From assembly GCA_015060115.1 (NCBI GenBank), contig SUZB01000003.1:62001-126000 (forward strand): a DNA stretch of 64,000 bases, written 5' to 3'. The DNA is from Rikenellaceae bacterium (GTDB taxonomy: Bacteria; Bacteroidota; Bacteroidia; Bacteroidales; Rikenellaceae). Both the position numbers and the translations under genes were made by a program. The notes beneath the pieces were generated by a model. That model worked only from the letters and a program-made list of their open reading frames with translations, ran no database searches and had not been told where the DNA came from. Shown one piece after another: positions 36,703 to 45,732 of this stretch (position 1 is the first letter of the stretch; each line of letters begins with the position of its first letter).

Positions 36703-36727
36703 TAACTTCGCTTGATTTTATCAAGCG
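36703..36727 (+). promoter_or_regulatory. Candidate -7 box and leader hairpin of ftsK
   Basis: TAACTTCG (36703-36710) is one base from TANNTTTG. It overlaps CGCTTGA-TTTTA-TCAAGCG (36709-36727), a perfect 7-pair hairpin near the expected transcription start. No clear -33 box. Confidence 0.35.
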
Positions 36728-36749
36728 TTAGGCAGAAACGACAACTACT

Positions 36750-39449
36750 ATGGCACAAAATAATTCAAAATCTAAGACAGCGAATGGTGATAAGGCTGTG
36801 GCCGTCAGCACCACAACGCGCGAAAATATCCGATGGATTGCGGGCTTTGTGATGCTCGCTGTGGGCGTATTTATCCTATGCTCCATCTTCTCGTATCTCT
36901 TCTATTGGCAGAGCGATATGAGCGCACTTATGGAGCGTAGCAACCCTATGGCAAAGCCCCGTTTTAGCAATATGTGCGGTGAGATGGGCGCCTCGGTTGC
37001 CAATGCGCTTGTGGGTGGTGGTTTCGGCATCTTTGCATTGGTTATCCCCATTATCATCATCATCATCGGCTGGCGATTGTTCCGCTATAAGCCGTTGAAG
37101 CTTAACCACTTTGCGCTGAGCCTTCTGCTCGTGTTGTTACTTGGCTCGCTTACGCTTGCTGCCACTTTCGGCACAGCGTGGAATCTCTTTGGTTCGGGCC
37201 TTGGCGGTAGCTACGGTTTGGCTATGTGCGCAAGTCTTAAGGGCTTTGTTGGCAATCTCGGTATCTTCATTATCATCGTGGCGGGCTGGATTTTGACAGG
37301 TCTGTTTATCAACCGCAACTTCTTGCAGGTTGTCGATAATGCTGGTGAGCATGTCGCCGATGGCGTGTCGGGCGCTGCTAAGTGGGTGTGGGGTAAGGTG
37401 CGCACTTCAAAGGAGGCGCGAGATGATGCCAAAGAGCTATCTAAGGTGGCTGAGCCCGCAGTAAACGAGGTGCCCAAGGAGTTTGAGATTGTGGTCGAGG
37501 AGCGTACAGAGACTCAAACAGAGGAGCGTTCCGAGAAGCACGCCGAAGAGGTCGTTGCCGAGGAGCATCATACAGAGGAGAGTGCCGAGGATGAGGATTT
37601 CTCGGCCCTTAGTGGCGAAGATGATACAGAGGAAGAGGATGTTGAGCCACGCATTATGACTGTTGGCCGTGATGCCGAGGTTATGGTGGGCGAGGGTGGC
37701 CGTATCATCGTCAAGGAGAGCGACCCTGCGCAGCCTGTCGATGATTACCCCTTCAAAGAGCCTGATGCACCCCTTGAGGAGATGCCTGCGGAGGCCGTTA
37801 TGGCGCCTATGGAGGTTGCCTCGGTGCTCGGTATGGATAAGGCTGAGGAGGAAGATGGCTTGGTCGTTACCGTTGAGCAGGGTGTGAGCCGTGAGGTAGA
37901 TGCTGACGACATCATTAGCGAGCTTTATGACCCTATGCGTGATTTGCATAGCTACGAAGCGCCATCACCCTCGTTGTTAGTGGACCATAAGTCGAAGGCT
38001 GTTATTGATGACGAGGAGATATATCAGAACAAGGAGCGTATCCGCGAGACCTTGCTTAACTTCGGTATTCCCATTCGGAGTATGCACGCTACGGTAGGCC
38101 CAACCGTTACGCTCTATGAGATTGTTCAGGAGCAGGGCGTCAAGATTTCGAAGATTCAGGGCTTGGAGAACGATATCGCTCAGAGCCTGAAGGCTATGGC
38201 GGTGCGTATTATCGCCCCTATCCCCGGCCGAGGTACGGTAGGTATCGAGGTGCCTAATCTTACCAAGCAGATTGTGTCGATGCACTCGGCAATATGTAGC
38301 GAGGAGTTTCAGACTTCGAAGGCTGAGTTGCCTGTGGTCATCGGTCGCACGATTCAGAACGAGAACTACACCTTCGACTTGGCGAAGATGCCGCACTTGT
38401 TGGTTGCAGGTGCTACGGGTCAGGGTAAGTCGGTAGGCTTGAATGCCATTATCACCTCGTTGCTCTACCGCAAGCACCCTGCCGAGCTGAAGTTTGTCTT
38501 GGTAGACCCCAAGATGGTTGAGTTCTCGTTGTACTCGAAGTTAGAGAAGCACTTCTTGGCGAAGATGGAGTCGGAGGATGAGGCTATCGTTACCGACCCC
38601 AAGAAGGCGGTATATACGCTCAACGCCCTTTGCACCGAGATGGCAAACCGTTTGGAGTTGTGCAAGAAGGCTGCAGCGAAGAACATCGTAGAGTACAACG
38701 ATAAGTTCCTCAAGCGCCGACTTAACCCTGAGAATGGCCACCGCTTCTTGCCCTATATCGTTGTCGTTATCGACGAGTTTGCCGACCTGATTATGACCGC
38801 CAAGGAGGTCGAGGCTCCAGTTATGCGCTTAGCGCAGAAGGCACGAGCTATCGGTATCCACCTTATTGTGGCGACACAGCGCCCCGATGTGCGTGTTATC
38901 ACGGGTGGTATCAAGGCCAACTTCCCTGCGCGTATCGCATTCCGCGTTATGCAGATGACCGACTCGCGTACTATCATCGACCAGCCGGGTGCTAACCAGC
39001 TTATCGGTCGTGGCGATATGTTGCTCTCGAATGGTGGTGAGATTACCCGTATCCAGTGTGCCTTTGTCGATACCCCTGAGGTGGAGAATATCGTGGAGCA
39101 TATCGCAGCACAGCAGGGCTACACCTCGGCATACAACCTCCCCGACTACACCCCGGAGTCTTCGGGTGGCGAGGGTATGCCATCGTTTGGCTCGGAGGAG
39201 AGCTCAGCGCCTCAGAAGTACGACCCCAAGTTTGGCGAGATTGCCCGCGAGGCCGTAACGAGTGGCATTATCTCTACTTCGATGATTCAGCGTAACTTCG
39301 AGGTGGGCTTCAATCGTGCCGGCCGTATTATGTTGCAGTTGGAGCGTGCCGGCATCGTAGGCCCGCAGATTGGCTCGAAACCGCGTGAGATAAAGTATTA
39401 TGATTTGCCCTCGTTGGAGGCACGCCTTCAGGAGCTGGGCATATTTTAG
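36750..39449 (+). CDS. ftsK: DNA translocase FtsK
   Basis: An 899-residue septal DNA pump that clears and resolves chromosomes at division. Four membrane segments lie at about 30-52, 84-108, 117-137 and 168-190. A Glu/Asp-rich linker covers about 225-400. The motor domain has Walker A GATGQGKS (554-561) and Walker B VVVIDEFADLI. The C-terminal winged-helix gamma domain (AVTSGIISTSMIQRNFEVGF) reads orienting sequences. Length is normal. It starts a long co-directional block, and lolA follows after 35 bases, as in many bacteria. Confidence 0.97.
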   Translation: MAQNNSKSKTANGDKAVAVSTTTRENIRWIAGFVMLAVGVFILCSIFSYLFYWQSDMSALMERSNPMAKPRFSNMCGEMGASVANALVGGGFGIFALVIPIIIIIIGWRLFRYKPLKLNHFALSLLLVLLLGSLTLAATFGTAWNLFGSGLGGSYGLAMCASLKGFVGNLGIFIIIVAGWILTGLFINRNFLQVVDNAGEHVADGVSGAAKWVWGKVRTSKEARDDAKELSKVAEPAVNEVPKEFEIVVEERTETQTEERSEKHAEEVVAEEHHTEESAEDEDFSALSGEDDTEEEDVEPRIMTVGRDAEVMVGEGGRIIVKESDPAQPVDDYPFKEPDAPLEEMPAEAVMAPMEVASVLGMDKAEEEDGLVVTVEQGVSREVDADDIISELYDPMRDLHSYEAPSPSLLVDHKSKAVIDDEEIYQNKERIRETLLNFGIPIRSMHATVGPTVTLYEIVQEQGVKISKIQGLENDIAQSLKAMAVRIIAPIPGRGTVGIEVPNLTKQIVSMHSAICSEEFQTSKAELPVVIGRTIQNENYTFDLAKMPHLLVAGATGQGKSVGLNAIITSLLYRKHPAELKFVLVDPKMVEFSLYSKLEKHFLAKMESEDEAIVTDPKKAVYTLNALCTEMANRLELCKKAAAKNIVEYNDKFLKRRLNPENGHRFLPYIVVVIDEFADLIMTAKEVEAPVMRLAQKARAIGIHLIVATQRPDVRVITGGIKANFPARIAFRVMQMTDSRTIIDQPGANQLIGRGDMLLSNGGEITRIQCAFVDTPEVENIVEHIAAQQGYTSAYNLPDYTPESSGGEGMPSFGSEESSAPQKYDPKFGEIAREAVTSGIISTSMIQRNFEVGFNRAGRIMLQLERAGIVGPQIGSKPREIKYYDLPSLEARLQELGIF

Positions 39450-39452
39450 ATA

Positions 39453-39483
39453 AGCTTTTAGTTTTTAGCTTTTAGTTTTTAGA
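39453..39483 (-). repeat. Short A-rich repeat, reverse orientation, between ftsK and lolA
   Basis: AGCTTTTAGTTTTTAGCTTT and following bases fill the 35-base gap. It is a degenerate version of the AACTAAAAACT units. Confidence 0.6.
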
Positions 39484-39484
39484 G

Positions 39485-40096
39485 ATGAGAAAGATAGTGC
39501 TTTTGGTTGTTGCGTTGTTTGCTGTGGGTAGCCTATCGGCACAGAGCGCTACGGAGTGGCTCACATACCTTAATAAGGGGCTTGGTGAGCGTTATGCTAT
39601 GGATCTATTTGTCGAGGTTGGCGCGGTAGATAGTGTCGATGACCAGCTTTCGGGCTATTTTATTGTCGAGGGCGATAGCTACTACATTACGCTCGGCGTG
39701 ATGGAGGTTTATAGCGATGGCAACCTACGCTACGAGATTAACAACGAGCGCAAGGAGGTTGTTGAGGATAGGGTAAACCTCGAATCGGTAGATTTGCTCT
39801 CTAACCCCACACGCGCCTTTCGCTTCCTGCCTGAGGAGTTTTCGGCCTCTGTTGTCAAGTCGTCGAGTAACGAGGTGGTTTTGAGCCTTGTTCCCAAGAG
39901 CGATGATATGGGCATCACGGCTATATTGTTGAGCCTTGAGCGCAAGGGGTCGGCTGTAACGCCCAAGAGGGTTAGCTACGACTACGATGGCGACCTTGTA
40001 ACTATCACACTCGCTATGCTCGATAGCTCGGATTTGAGTATGCGTAAGTGGGATAAGTCGGCATATCGTGCCTACGATATAGTTTCGTTCCTGTAA
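39485..40096 (+). CDS. LolA-like outer-membrane lipoprotein carrier
   Basis: A 203-residue periplasmic protein with a signal peptide (1-19, ending SLSAQ). The body matches the LolA fold: a curved beta sheet with the phrases GYFIVEGDSYYITLGVMEVY, GNLRYEINNERKEVVEDRVN and LLSNPTRAFRFLPEEF, typical of Bacteroidetes LolA-like proteins. LolA shuttles lipoproteins from the inner to the outer membrane; many lipoproteins are encoded in this window. Its place right after ftsK supports the assignment. Confidence 0.85.
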   Translation: MRKIVLLVVALFAVGSLSAQSATEWLTYLNKGLGERYAMDLFVEVGAVDSVDDQLSGYFIVEGDSYYITLGVMEVYSDGNLRYEINNERKEVVEDRVNLESVDLLSNPTRAFRFLPEEFSASVVKSSSNEVVLSLVPKSDDMGITAILLSLERKGSAVTPKRVSYDYDGDLVTITLAMLDSSDLSMRKWDKSAYRAYDIVSFL

Positions 40097-40116
40097 ATTC
40101 AAAAGTCTGAAGTTCA

Positions 40117-40830
40117 ATGAGAAAGATTGCATTTTTGTTTGCTATGTTGGCCTTTGTCGGCTGTGGCGAGGGCTGGGTAGAGGATGCTCGCCCAAAGGTT
40201 TATATCGAGAGTTTCGAGAAGGAGGCGGGCGAGGATTATGCCTACTCTTATGGTTTTGAGAGTGAGCAGTTTGAGTTTGAGTACTTCAAAAATACGGAGT
40301 TCGGCTATTGGGGTGGTTTTGCCCACTCTGTGCTTAAGGATAGCGATGCCGAGAATGGTATCTATGAGAATCAGTATGCCGTTTTTAACGATAAGGCGGC
40401 TACGGGTGATGGCTTCCTCGTCTACTACTACGACAGCTACAACGAGCCTTGCGATATCGTTATCAAAAAGAGCTACGCTCTGGTTGGTGTTCGCCTAAAT
40501 CTCTCGACCTATACCTACGCTTCGATTACCAACGAGGATATCAACTCCTATGCCAGAGTATTTGCAGATGGCGACTACCTCAAGGTTATCTTTACCGCAA
40601 TGTTGGGCGATCAGGCGGGCAATAAGGTGGAGTGCTATGTTGCCGATTTCCGCGATGGCAAGAGCCTTATGGCTACCGAGTGGAACAGCTACGACCTTAC
40701 GGCGTTGGGCGACAGCTACGATAGTGTGCGTGTTACGATTGAGACAAGCGATGTGGGCGAGTGGGGTGCTAATACGCCGTTGTATATCTGCATTGATGAT
40801 TTAAGTTTTATGGAGGTTAAGAAGAAGTAA
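40117..40830 (+). CDS. DUF4465-like lipoprotein
   Basis: A 237-residue exported protein. The signal peptide FLFAMLAFVGC gives Cys16 as lipid anchor. The rest fits DUF4465: SFEKEAGEDYAYSYGF at the start, EYFKNTEFGYWGGFAHS, then GVRLNLSTYTYASI and the ending PLYICIDDLSF. These proteins are predicted beta-sandwich, possibly ligand-binding; function is not known. It lies between lolA and an unknown gene in the ftsK block. Confidence 0.82.
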   Translation: MRKIAFLFAMLAFVGCGEGWVEDARPKVYIESFEKEAGEDYAYSYGFESEQFEFEYFKNTEFGYWGGFAHSVLKDSDAENGIYENQYAVFNDKAATGDGFLVYYYDSYNEPCDIVIKKSYALVGVRLNLSTYTYASITNEDINSYARVFADGDYLKVIFTAMLGDQAGNKVECYVADFRDGKSLMATEWNSYDLTALGDSYDSVRVTIETSDVGEWGANTPLYICIDDLSFMEVKKK

Positions 40831-40857
40831 ACCTCACATTTACAATAAATTTCTATT

Positions 40858-41895
40858 ATGAATTATCAGAAGTTTGTCGATAGGTTGTCGCGTATGACAG
40901 CCTTGGCCGAGGGGTGGCAGAAGAGCGAGTCGCTACCCGCCATCGAGCGTGATTTGATGCTTGAGGAGTTGCGTGGCTTCTACGACGAGTTGCTTGACTT
41001 TAAGGGCGATAGTGGCCTTGCCGAGCGTGTGGGCGCCACTATTATGGCCGATACTGCCACCGAGCCTATCTTCGACGATGTACTTGATATTGATGCCCTG
41101 CTTGGCTTAAGCGATGTCGAGCGCGATGAGCCTAAGCAAGAGGAGGTTGCCGTTGAGCCTGAGGTTGAGGTAGAGGTTGAGGTCGAGCCTGAGCCTGAGA
41201 TTGCCGTTGAGCCTGAGCCTGAGCCACTGCCCGAACCCGAACCTATTGCAGAGCCAGAGCCTATTGCAGAGCCTGAGACTATGGTTGCACCTAAGGGCAA
41301 TGGCGGTCTGTTCGATATGGAGGATATTCCTGTGCGTACTCGCTCGTCACGCAAAATGATATCGCTCTATACCTCGCCATTTGCTGCCGAGACAAAACCC
41401 AAGGCCGAAGAGCCTAAGGTTGAGCCAGTGGCTAAGCAAGAGCCTAAGGCAGAGCCTACTATAGCGCCTGAGCCTAAGGTAGAGGCCAAGCCTGAGCCAG
41501 CGCCTGAGCCAGCGCCTGTGCCTACTCTTGTGCCTACTCCTGCGCCTGCTCCTGCCCCAGTAGCTCAGCCCACAGCCGAGCCTGTCCGCTTGGGTGATGT
41601 TTTGGGTGGCAAGACAACAACTTTGGCCGATAAGATGGCCGATGATTCAGCCCCCACAGCCGCCTTTAACCGCATTACCGACCTTCGCAAGGCGATAGGT
41701 CTTAACGATAAGTTTTTGATGATTCGCGACCTCTTTGATGGCGATGCAGCGCGATATGAGGATACAATCACCACGCTCAACGAGTTCGATGACCTTGACG
41801 AGTGTATGATATATATTGTCGAGAACTTTGTGTGGAATCCCGACTCTGAGGGTGCCAAGTTGTTGGTATCACTTATCGAGCGTAAATTGGCATAA
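40858..41895 (+). CDS. Unknown protein with a PE-rich middle and conserved helical ends
   Basis: A 345-residue protein without signal peptide or membrane segment. Three parts are seen: an N-terminal helical region (1-60, YQKFVDRLSRMTALAEGWQK); a middle (about 95-245) of low complexity made of PEPE, EVEVEVE, KAEPKVE and PAPAP runs; and a compact helical C-terminal domain (about 260-345, FNRITDLRKAIGLNDKFLMI then RDLFDGDAARYEDTITTLNE). The C-terminal type of sequence occurs at the end of other Bacteroidetes proteins of unknown role, as far as I recall. It is 3 bases before rsmI. The linker-like middle suggests it ties two interaction domains together; this is inference. Confidence 0.85.
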   Translation: MNYQKFVDRLSRMTALAEGWQKSESLPAIERDLMLEELRGFYDELLDFKGDSGLAERVGATIMADTATEPIFDDVLDIDALLGLSDVERDEPKQEEVAVEPEVEVEVEVEPEPEIAVEPEPEPLPEPEPIAEPEPIAEPETMVAPKGNGGLFDMEDIPVRTRSSRKMISLYTSPFAAETKPKAEEPKVEPVAKQEPKAEPTIAPEPKVEAKPEPAPEPAPVPTLVPTPAPAPAPVAQPTAEPVRLGDVLGGKTTTLADKMADDSAPTAAFNRITDLRKAIGLNDKFLMIRDLFDGDAARYEDTITTLNEFDDLDECMIYIVENFVWNPDSEGAKLLVSLIERKLA

Positions 41896-41898
41896 GCT

Positions 41899-42615
41899 AT
41901 GGCAAAGTTATATGTTGTTCCTACGCCTATTGGTAACCTCGAGGATATCACACTGCGTGCTATCAATGTGCTGAAAAGTGTAGATTTTATCCTTGCCGAG
42001 GATACTCGCACCTCGTCGCACCTTATGCGCCACTTAGGCATCGAGAAGCCTATGTACTCGCACCATAAGTTCAACGAGCACGCCACCGTAGGTCGTGTTG
42101 CGGAGTCTATCGCTGCAGGTCGTGATGTGGCGTTGGTGTCGGATGCAGGTACTCCGGGTATCTCCGACCCCGGCTTTTTGCTTGTTCGCAAGTGCGTTGA
42201 GCAAGGTATCGATGTAGAGACCTTGCCCGGTGCTACGGCACTTATCCCTGCCGTTGTGCAGAGTGGCTTTCCGTGCGACAGATTTTCCTTCGAGGGCTTC
42301 CTCCCGCAGAAGAAGGGGCGTATGAAGCGCTTGCAGGAGTTGGCCGAGGAGGAGCGCACAGTGGTGCTCTACGAGTCGCCCTATCGCGTTGTTAAGTGCT
42401 TGGAGCAGATTGCCGAAACGATGGGTGACGAGAGGCGTGTAGCGGTCGTAAGAGAGATTACCAAGAAGTTCGAGCAGACCATTCGTGGCAGTGTTAAGGA
42501 GCTATTGGCACATTTCCGCTCGCACGAGCCTAAGGGTGAGTTTGTTATCGTCATTGCGGGTAAGGAGTATCGCCCTCGCAACGAGCAAGAGGCGGAGAGT
42601 GAAGAGGAGGAGTAA
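41899..42615 (+). CDS. rsmI: 16S rRNA (cytidine1402-2'-O)-methyltransferase
   Basis: A 238-residue SAM-dependent enzyme that methylates C1402 in the ribosomal decoding centre. It starts LYVVPTPIGNLEDITLRAI (residues 4-22), followed by AEDTRTSSHLMRHLGI, VSDAGTPGISDPG and LPGATALIPAVVQSG, all hallmarks of the family. It is about 40 residues shorter than the E. coli enzyme, lacking the small C-terminal extension, which is usual in Bacteroidetes. The end of the gene carries the Shine-Dalgarno-like AGAGGAGGAG for the next gene. Confidence 0.95.
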   Translation: MAKLYVVPTPIGNLEDITLRAINVLKSVDFILAEDTRTSSHLMRHLGIEKPMYSHHKFNEHATVGRVAESIAAGRDVALVSDAGTPGISDPGFLLVRKCVEQGIDVETLPGATALIPAVVQSGFPCDRFSFEGFLPQKKGRMKRLQELAEEERTVVLYESPYRVVKCLEQIAETMGDERRVAVVREITKKFEQTIRGSVKELLAHFRSHEPKGEFVIVIAGKEYRPRNEQEAESEEEE

Positions 42616-42619
42616 ATTG

Positions 42620-43621
42620 ATGAAAACGGCGGTTGTCATACTCAACTGGAATGGGCGCAAGCTCTTGGAACGCTACCTTGGAAGTGTTGTACGGCATACG
42701 CCCAATGCCGAGGTCATAGTGGCCGATAATGGCTCTACGGACGACTCGTTGGTGTGGCTCAGAATGAACTATCCAGAGCTTAGAACAATTCTGCTGGATA
42801 AGAATTACGGCTTTGCAGGTGGCTACAACCGCGCTTTGAACGCTGTAGATGCGGATTATGTCGTTCTGCTTAACTCAGATGTCGAGGTCGCCGAGGGGTG
42901 GTTAGAGCCTTTGGTTGAGGTGCTCGACAATAGTGCCGATATTGCCGTTGTAGCGCCAAAGTTGCGCTCGGCGGCTGAGCCTAAACGCTTTGAGTATGCG
43001 GGTGCTGCGGGTGGCTTTATAGACTACCTTGGCTATCCCTTCTGTCGTGGTAGAATACTCTCTACGGTGGAGGAGGATCGTGGTCAGTATGATGATAGGC
43101 GCGATATATTTTGGGCAAGTGGTGCTGCGATGTGTTGTCGTCGCGAGGTATTTGTTGCTATGGGAGGCTTCGATGAGGATTTCTTTGCCCATATGGAGGA
43201 GATTGACCTCCAGTGGCGTATGCAGTTGGGCGGTTGGCGCATAGCTGTTGAGCCTCGCTCGGTGGTCTACCACCTTGGTGGCGGAACGCTCCCCGCATCT
43301 CCCAATAAGATATACCTTAACCACCGTAACAACCTCGCTATGCTCTTTAAGTGCTCGTCATCGAAGCAGCGTATGGTGGTTGCCGTGCTTCGACCATTTA
43401 CCGATATTGCTGAGGCATTGGCGCACCTTTTGATGCTCCGACCGCGTAATGCTTGGGCAATTTTGCGTGCTTGGTGGGCGTTTATTAAGTGGCACAAGGT
43501 GCTTGGCCGCAAGCGCCGTGAGGTGGTGCGACGGGAGGGCGTCGAGCTAAGGGGTATATATCCTCGCTCGATTATCGTACGCTACCTTTTTGGAAATAGG
43601 ACTTTTAATAAGATAATGTGA
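42620..43621 (+). CDS. Glycosyltransferase family 2 protein
   Basis: A 333-residue cytosolic or membrane-associated glycosyltransferase. The GT-A fold is clear: TAVVILNWNGRKLLERYLGS (3-22), ADNGSTDDSL, YGFAGGYNRALN and the metal/sugar motif VVLLNSDVEV; later FFAHMEEIDLQWRMQLGGW is typical of rhamnosyltransferase-like GT2 enzymes. The donor and acceptor are unknown. I chose the ATG at 42620, 4 bases after rsmI and preceded by GAGGAGGAG. A longer reading frame to 42485 would overlap rsmI by 131 bases and adds a basic, non-conserved stretch. Confidence 0.92.
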   Translation: MKTAVVILNWNGRKLLERYLGSVVRHTPNAEVIVADNGSTDDSLVWLRMNYPELRTILLDKNYGFAGGYNRALNAVDADYVVLLNSDVEVAEGWLEPLVEVLDNSADIAVVAPKLRSAAEPKRFEYAGAAGGFIDYLGYPFCRGRILSTVEEDRGQYDDRRDIFWASGAAMCCRREVFVAMGGFDEDFFAHMEEIDLQWRMQLGGWRIAVEPRSVVYHLGGGTLPASPNKIYLNHRNNLAMLFKCSSSKQRMVVAVLRPFTDIAEALAHLLMLRPRNAWAILRAWWAFIKWHKVLGRKRREVVRREGVELRGIYPRSIIVRYLFGNRTFNKIM

Positions 43622-44337
43622 TGAAACGACTCATTATTATCCCTACATATAACGAGAAGGAGAATGTCGTAAAGATGATTCGTTGCCTTATGGCAAAGCC
43701 TGAGTCCTACGACCTGCTTATTGTCGATGATGACTCACCCGATGGCACAGCAGAGCTTGTGCGTGAGGAGCAAAAGCACTTCGATGGGAGGCTTCACCTA
43801 TTGGAGCGTAGCGGTAAGCTCGGCCTTGGTAGCGCCTATATCGCAGGCTTTAAGTTCGCCTTGGAGCGTGGCTACGACCGCATCTTCGAGATGGATTGCG
43901 ACTTCTCGCACAACCCCGATGACCTTGTGCGCTTAGATGCGATGCTTGAGGAGCGGGATGTCGCTATCGGCTCACGCTACTCTGTGGGTGTCAATGTCGT
44001 AAACTGGCCCTTGGGGCGCTTGCTGATGTCCTACTTTGCATCGAAGTATGTGCGCCTCGTAACACGAATGCCCGTAGCGGATGCTACGGCAGGCTTTGTG
44101 GGCTATCGTCGCGAGGTGTTGGAGGCGATAGACTTGGATGGGGTCGCGATGAATGGCTACGGCTTCCAAATCGAGATGAAGTATACCGCGTGGCGCCTTG
44201 GCTTCTCGGTGGGCGAGGTGTCAATCATCTTCGTAGACCGTGTGGAGGGCACATCAAAGATGTCGTCAGGCATCTTTGGCGAGGCATTCTTCGGTGTTTT
44301 GAAACTACCTTTTAGAAAAATTAAACGCAAACTTTAG
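43621..44337 (+). CDS. Polyprenol-phosphate mannosyltransferase-like GT2
   Basis: A 238-residue glycosyltransferase of the dolichol-phosphate mannose synthase type, which charges a lipid carrier with a sugar. Motifs: LIIIPTYNEKENV, LLIVDDDSPDGTA, LGLGSAYIAGFKFAL and FEMDCDFSHNPDD, then ATAGFVGYRR and GYGFQIEMKY. It lacks the C-terminal membrane segments of longer members. The ATG at 43621 overlaps the upstream stop (TGATG); a GTG one codon earlier (43618) is less likely. With the preceding GT2 it may act on a cell-surface glycan or a glycosylated protein. Confidence 0.92.
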   Translation: MKRLIIIPTYNEKENVVKMIRCLMAKPESYDLLIVDDDSPDGTAELVREEQKHFDGRLHLLERSGKLGLGSAYIAGFKFALERGYDRIFEMDCDFSHNPDDLVRLDAMLEERDVAIGSRYSVGVNVVNWPLGRLLMSYFASKYVRLVTRMPVADATAGFVGYRREVLEAIDLDGVAMNGYGFQIEMKYTAWRLGFSVGEVSIIFVDRVEGTSKMSSGIFGEAFFGVLKLPFRKIKRKL

Positions 44338-44339
44338 AT

Positions 44340-45122
44340 ATGAACAGACACGATGCCGAGAAGGCAACAACCCGACTTTTAGATGTTATGGATAAGTTGC
44401 GTAAGGAGTGCCCTTGGGATAGGGAGCAGACATTCGATTCGTTGCGCAATAACACCATAGAGGAGACCTATGAGCTTGCCGATGCCATCACCGATAGGAA
44501 TATGGAGGGCATCAAGGAGGAGCTTGGCGACCTCTTGCTCCATATCGTCTTCTACTCAAAACTTGCTGACGAAGAGGGCGCTTTCGACTATACCGATGTG
44601 GCGAATGCTGTTTGCGACAAGCTTATCTACCGCCACCCCCATGTCTATGGCGATATCCACGCCGACACCCCTGAGGCAGTAAAGCAGAATTGGGAGGCTC
44701 TGAAACTACGCAAGAAGAATCGCAAGAGTGGCACTTTGGGCGGTGTGCCGGTGTCGTTGCCCTCGATGGTCAAGGCATTCCGCATTGGCGAGAAGGCGGC
44801 AGCTACGGGCTTCGACTGGGAGCAGAAAGAGGATGTCTGGGCAAAGGTCAAGGAGGAGCTTATGGAGGTGGATGCAGAGTTGCGTGCCGAGGATAAGGAG
44901 CACCTCACAGATGAGATGGGCGACCTCTTCTTTGCGTTGGTCAATGCCTGCCGACTCTATGGCATCGACCCTGAGGCAGCGTTGGAGCGCACCAACAAGA
45001 AGTTTATCCGCCGCTTCAACCACCTTGAGAAGCGTGCCGAGGAGAAGGGTGTGTCGTTGCATGATATGACCCTCTCAGAGATGGACTCTTACTGGAACGA
45101 GGCAAAGGAATTGGGAAAATAA
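44340..45122 (+). CDS. mazG: Nucleoside triphosphate pyrophosphohydrolase MazG
   Basis: A 260-residue all-alpha NTP pyrophosphatase with tandem MazG domains. The first has LRKECPWDREQTFDSLRNNT, EETYELADAI and EELGDLLLHIVFY; the second EKAAATGFDWEQKEDVWAKV and DEMGDLFFALVNA. The EExxE-like acidic clusters bind magnesium. It removes non-canonical or excess nucleotides and can lower ppGpp in E. coli. Its start is 2 bases after the preceding glycosyltransferase gene. Confidence 0.95.
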   Translation: MNRHDAEKATTRLLDVMDKLRKECPWDREQTFDSLRNNTIEETYELADAITDRNMEGIKEELGDLLLHIVFYSKLADEEGAFDYTDVANAVCDKLIYRHPHVYGDIHADTPEAVKQNWEALKLRKKNRKSGTLGGVPVSLPSMVKAFRIGEKAAATGFDWEQKEDVWAKVKEELMEVDAELRAEDKEHLTDEMGDLFFALVNACRLYGIDPEAALERTNKKFIRRFNHLEKRAEEKGVSLHDMTLSEMDSYWNEAKELGK

Positions 45123-45142
45123 GTAATTAATATTTTGCATAT

Positions 45143-45679
45143 ATGGCTTTGATTAGAAAAGTTCGTGGCTTTGAGCCAGAGATTGGCGAGAAGACTTGGT
45201 TGGCTGAGAATGCCACAGTAATTGGTAATGTGAAGATTGGCGAGAACTGCTCGATTTGGTATAATGCTGTGTTGCGTGGCGATGTTAATGCTATCACTAT
45301 CGGCAACAACACCAACATTCAGGATGGCGTGGTTATCCACACCCTCTACGATGGCTCGAAGAACCCCTCGCAGACCCATATCGGCGACTTTGTGTCGGTA
45401 GGTCATAATGCCATTATTCACGGTGCAACCATCGAGAACGACTGCCTTATCGGTATGGGTGCAACCATCCTTGATAACGCTGTTGTCGGCACAGGCTGTA
45501 TCGTTGCTGCCAATGCCCTTGTACTCTCAAATCAGAAGCTTGAGCCATACTCGGTATATGCCGGTGTCCCTGCCAAGAAGGTAAAGGATGTTACGCCTGA
45601 GCAGCGCGATGAGATTATCAAGCGCACAGCCCGCGATTATCGCACATACGCTTCCTGGTATGAAGAAGAGGGAATTTAA
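45143..45679 (+). CDS. Gamma-class carbonic anhydrase family protein
   Basis: A 178-residue left-handed beta-helix protein with hexapeptide repeats (IGNVKIGENC, IGNNTNIQDG, IENDCLIGMG). The three zinc-ligand histidines are at 66 (VVIHTLYD), 88 and 93 (VGHNAIIHG), spaced as in gamma carbonic anhydrases of the YrdA/Cam type, and RGD (45-47) is conserved. It may catalyse carbon dioxide hydration, though many such proteins show no measured activity. It is the last gene of the ftsK block, 20 bases after mazG. Confidence 0.93.
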   Translation: MALIRKVRGFEPEIGEKTWLAENATVIGNVKIGENCSIWYNAVLRGDVNAITIGNNTNIQDGVVIHTLYDGSKNPSQTHIGDFVSVGHNAIIHGATIENDCLIGMGATILDNAVVGTGCIVAANALVLSNQKLEPYSVYAGVPAKKVKDVTPEQRDEIIKRTARDYRTYASWYEEEGI

Positions 45680-45729
45680 GGAATTTAGTGAGTTTTCTAA
45701 CAACTAATAACTAAAAACTAACATCTAAC
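45670..45729 (+). repeat. R4 fragment fused to the A-rich repeat
   Basis: GGAATTTAAGGAATTTAGTG resembles the R4 arm and continues into CTAACAACTAATAACTAAAA. It fills the 53 bases before the histidine kinase gene, leaving little room for a promoter there. Confidence 0.6.
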
Positions 45730-45732
45730 TTA

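Noticed and set aside
41565..42359. 264-codon minus-strand frame opposite rsmI and the PE-rich gene
   Set aside because: Ser-rich shadow across the junction of two supported genes.
42485..42619. Longer reading frame before the GT2 gene
   Set aside because: It would overlap rsmI by 131 bases and adds a basic stretch with no likeness to glycosyltransferases; the ATG at 42620 follows GAGGAGGAG and starts the conserved fold.
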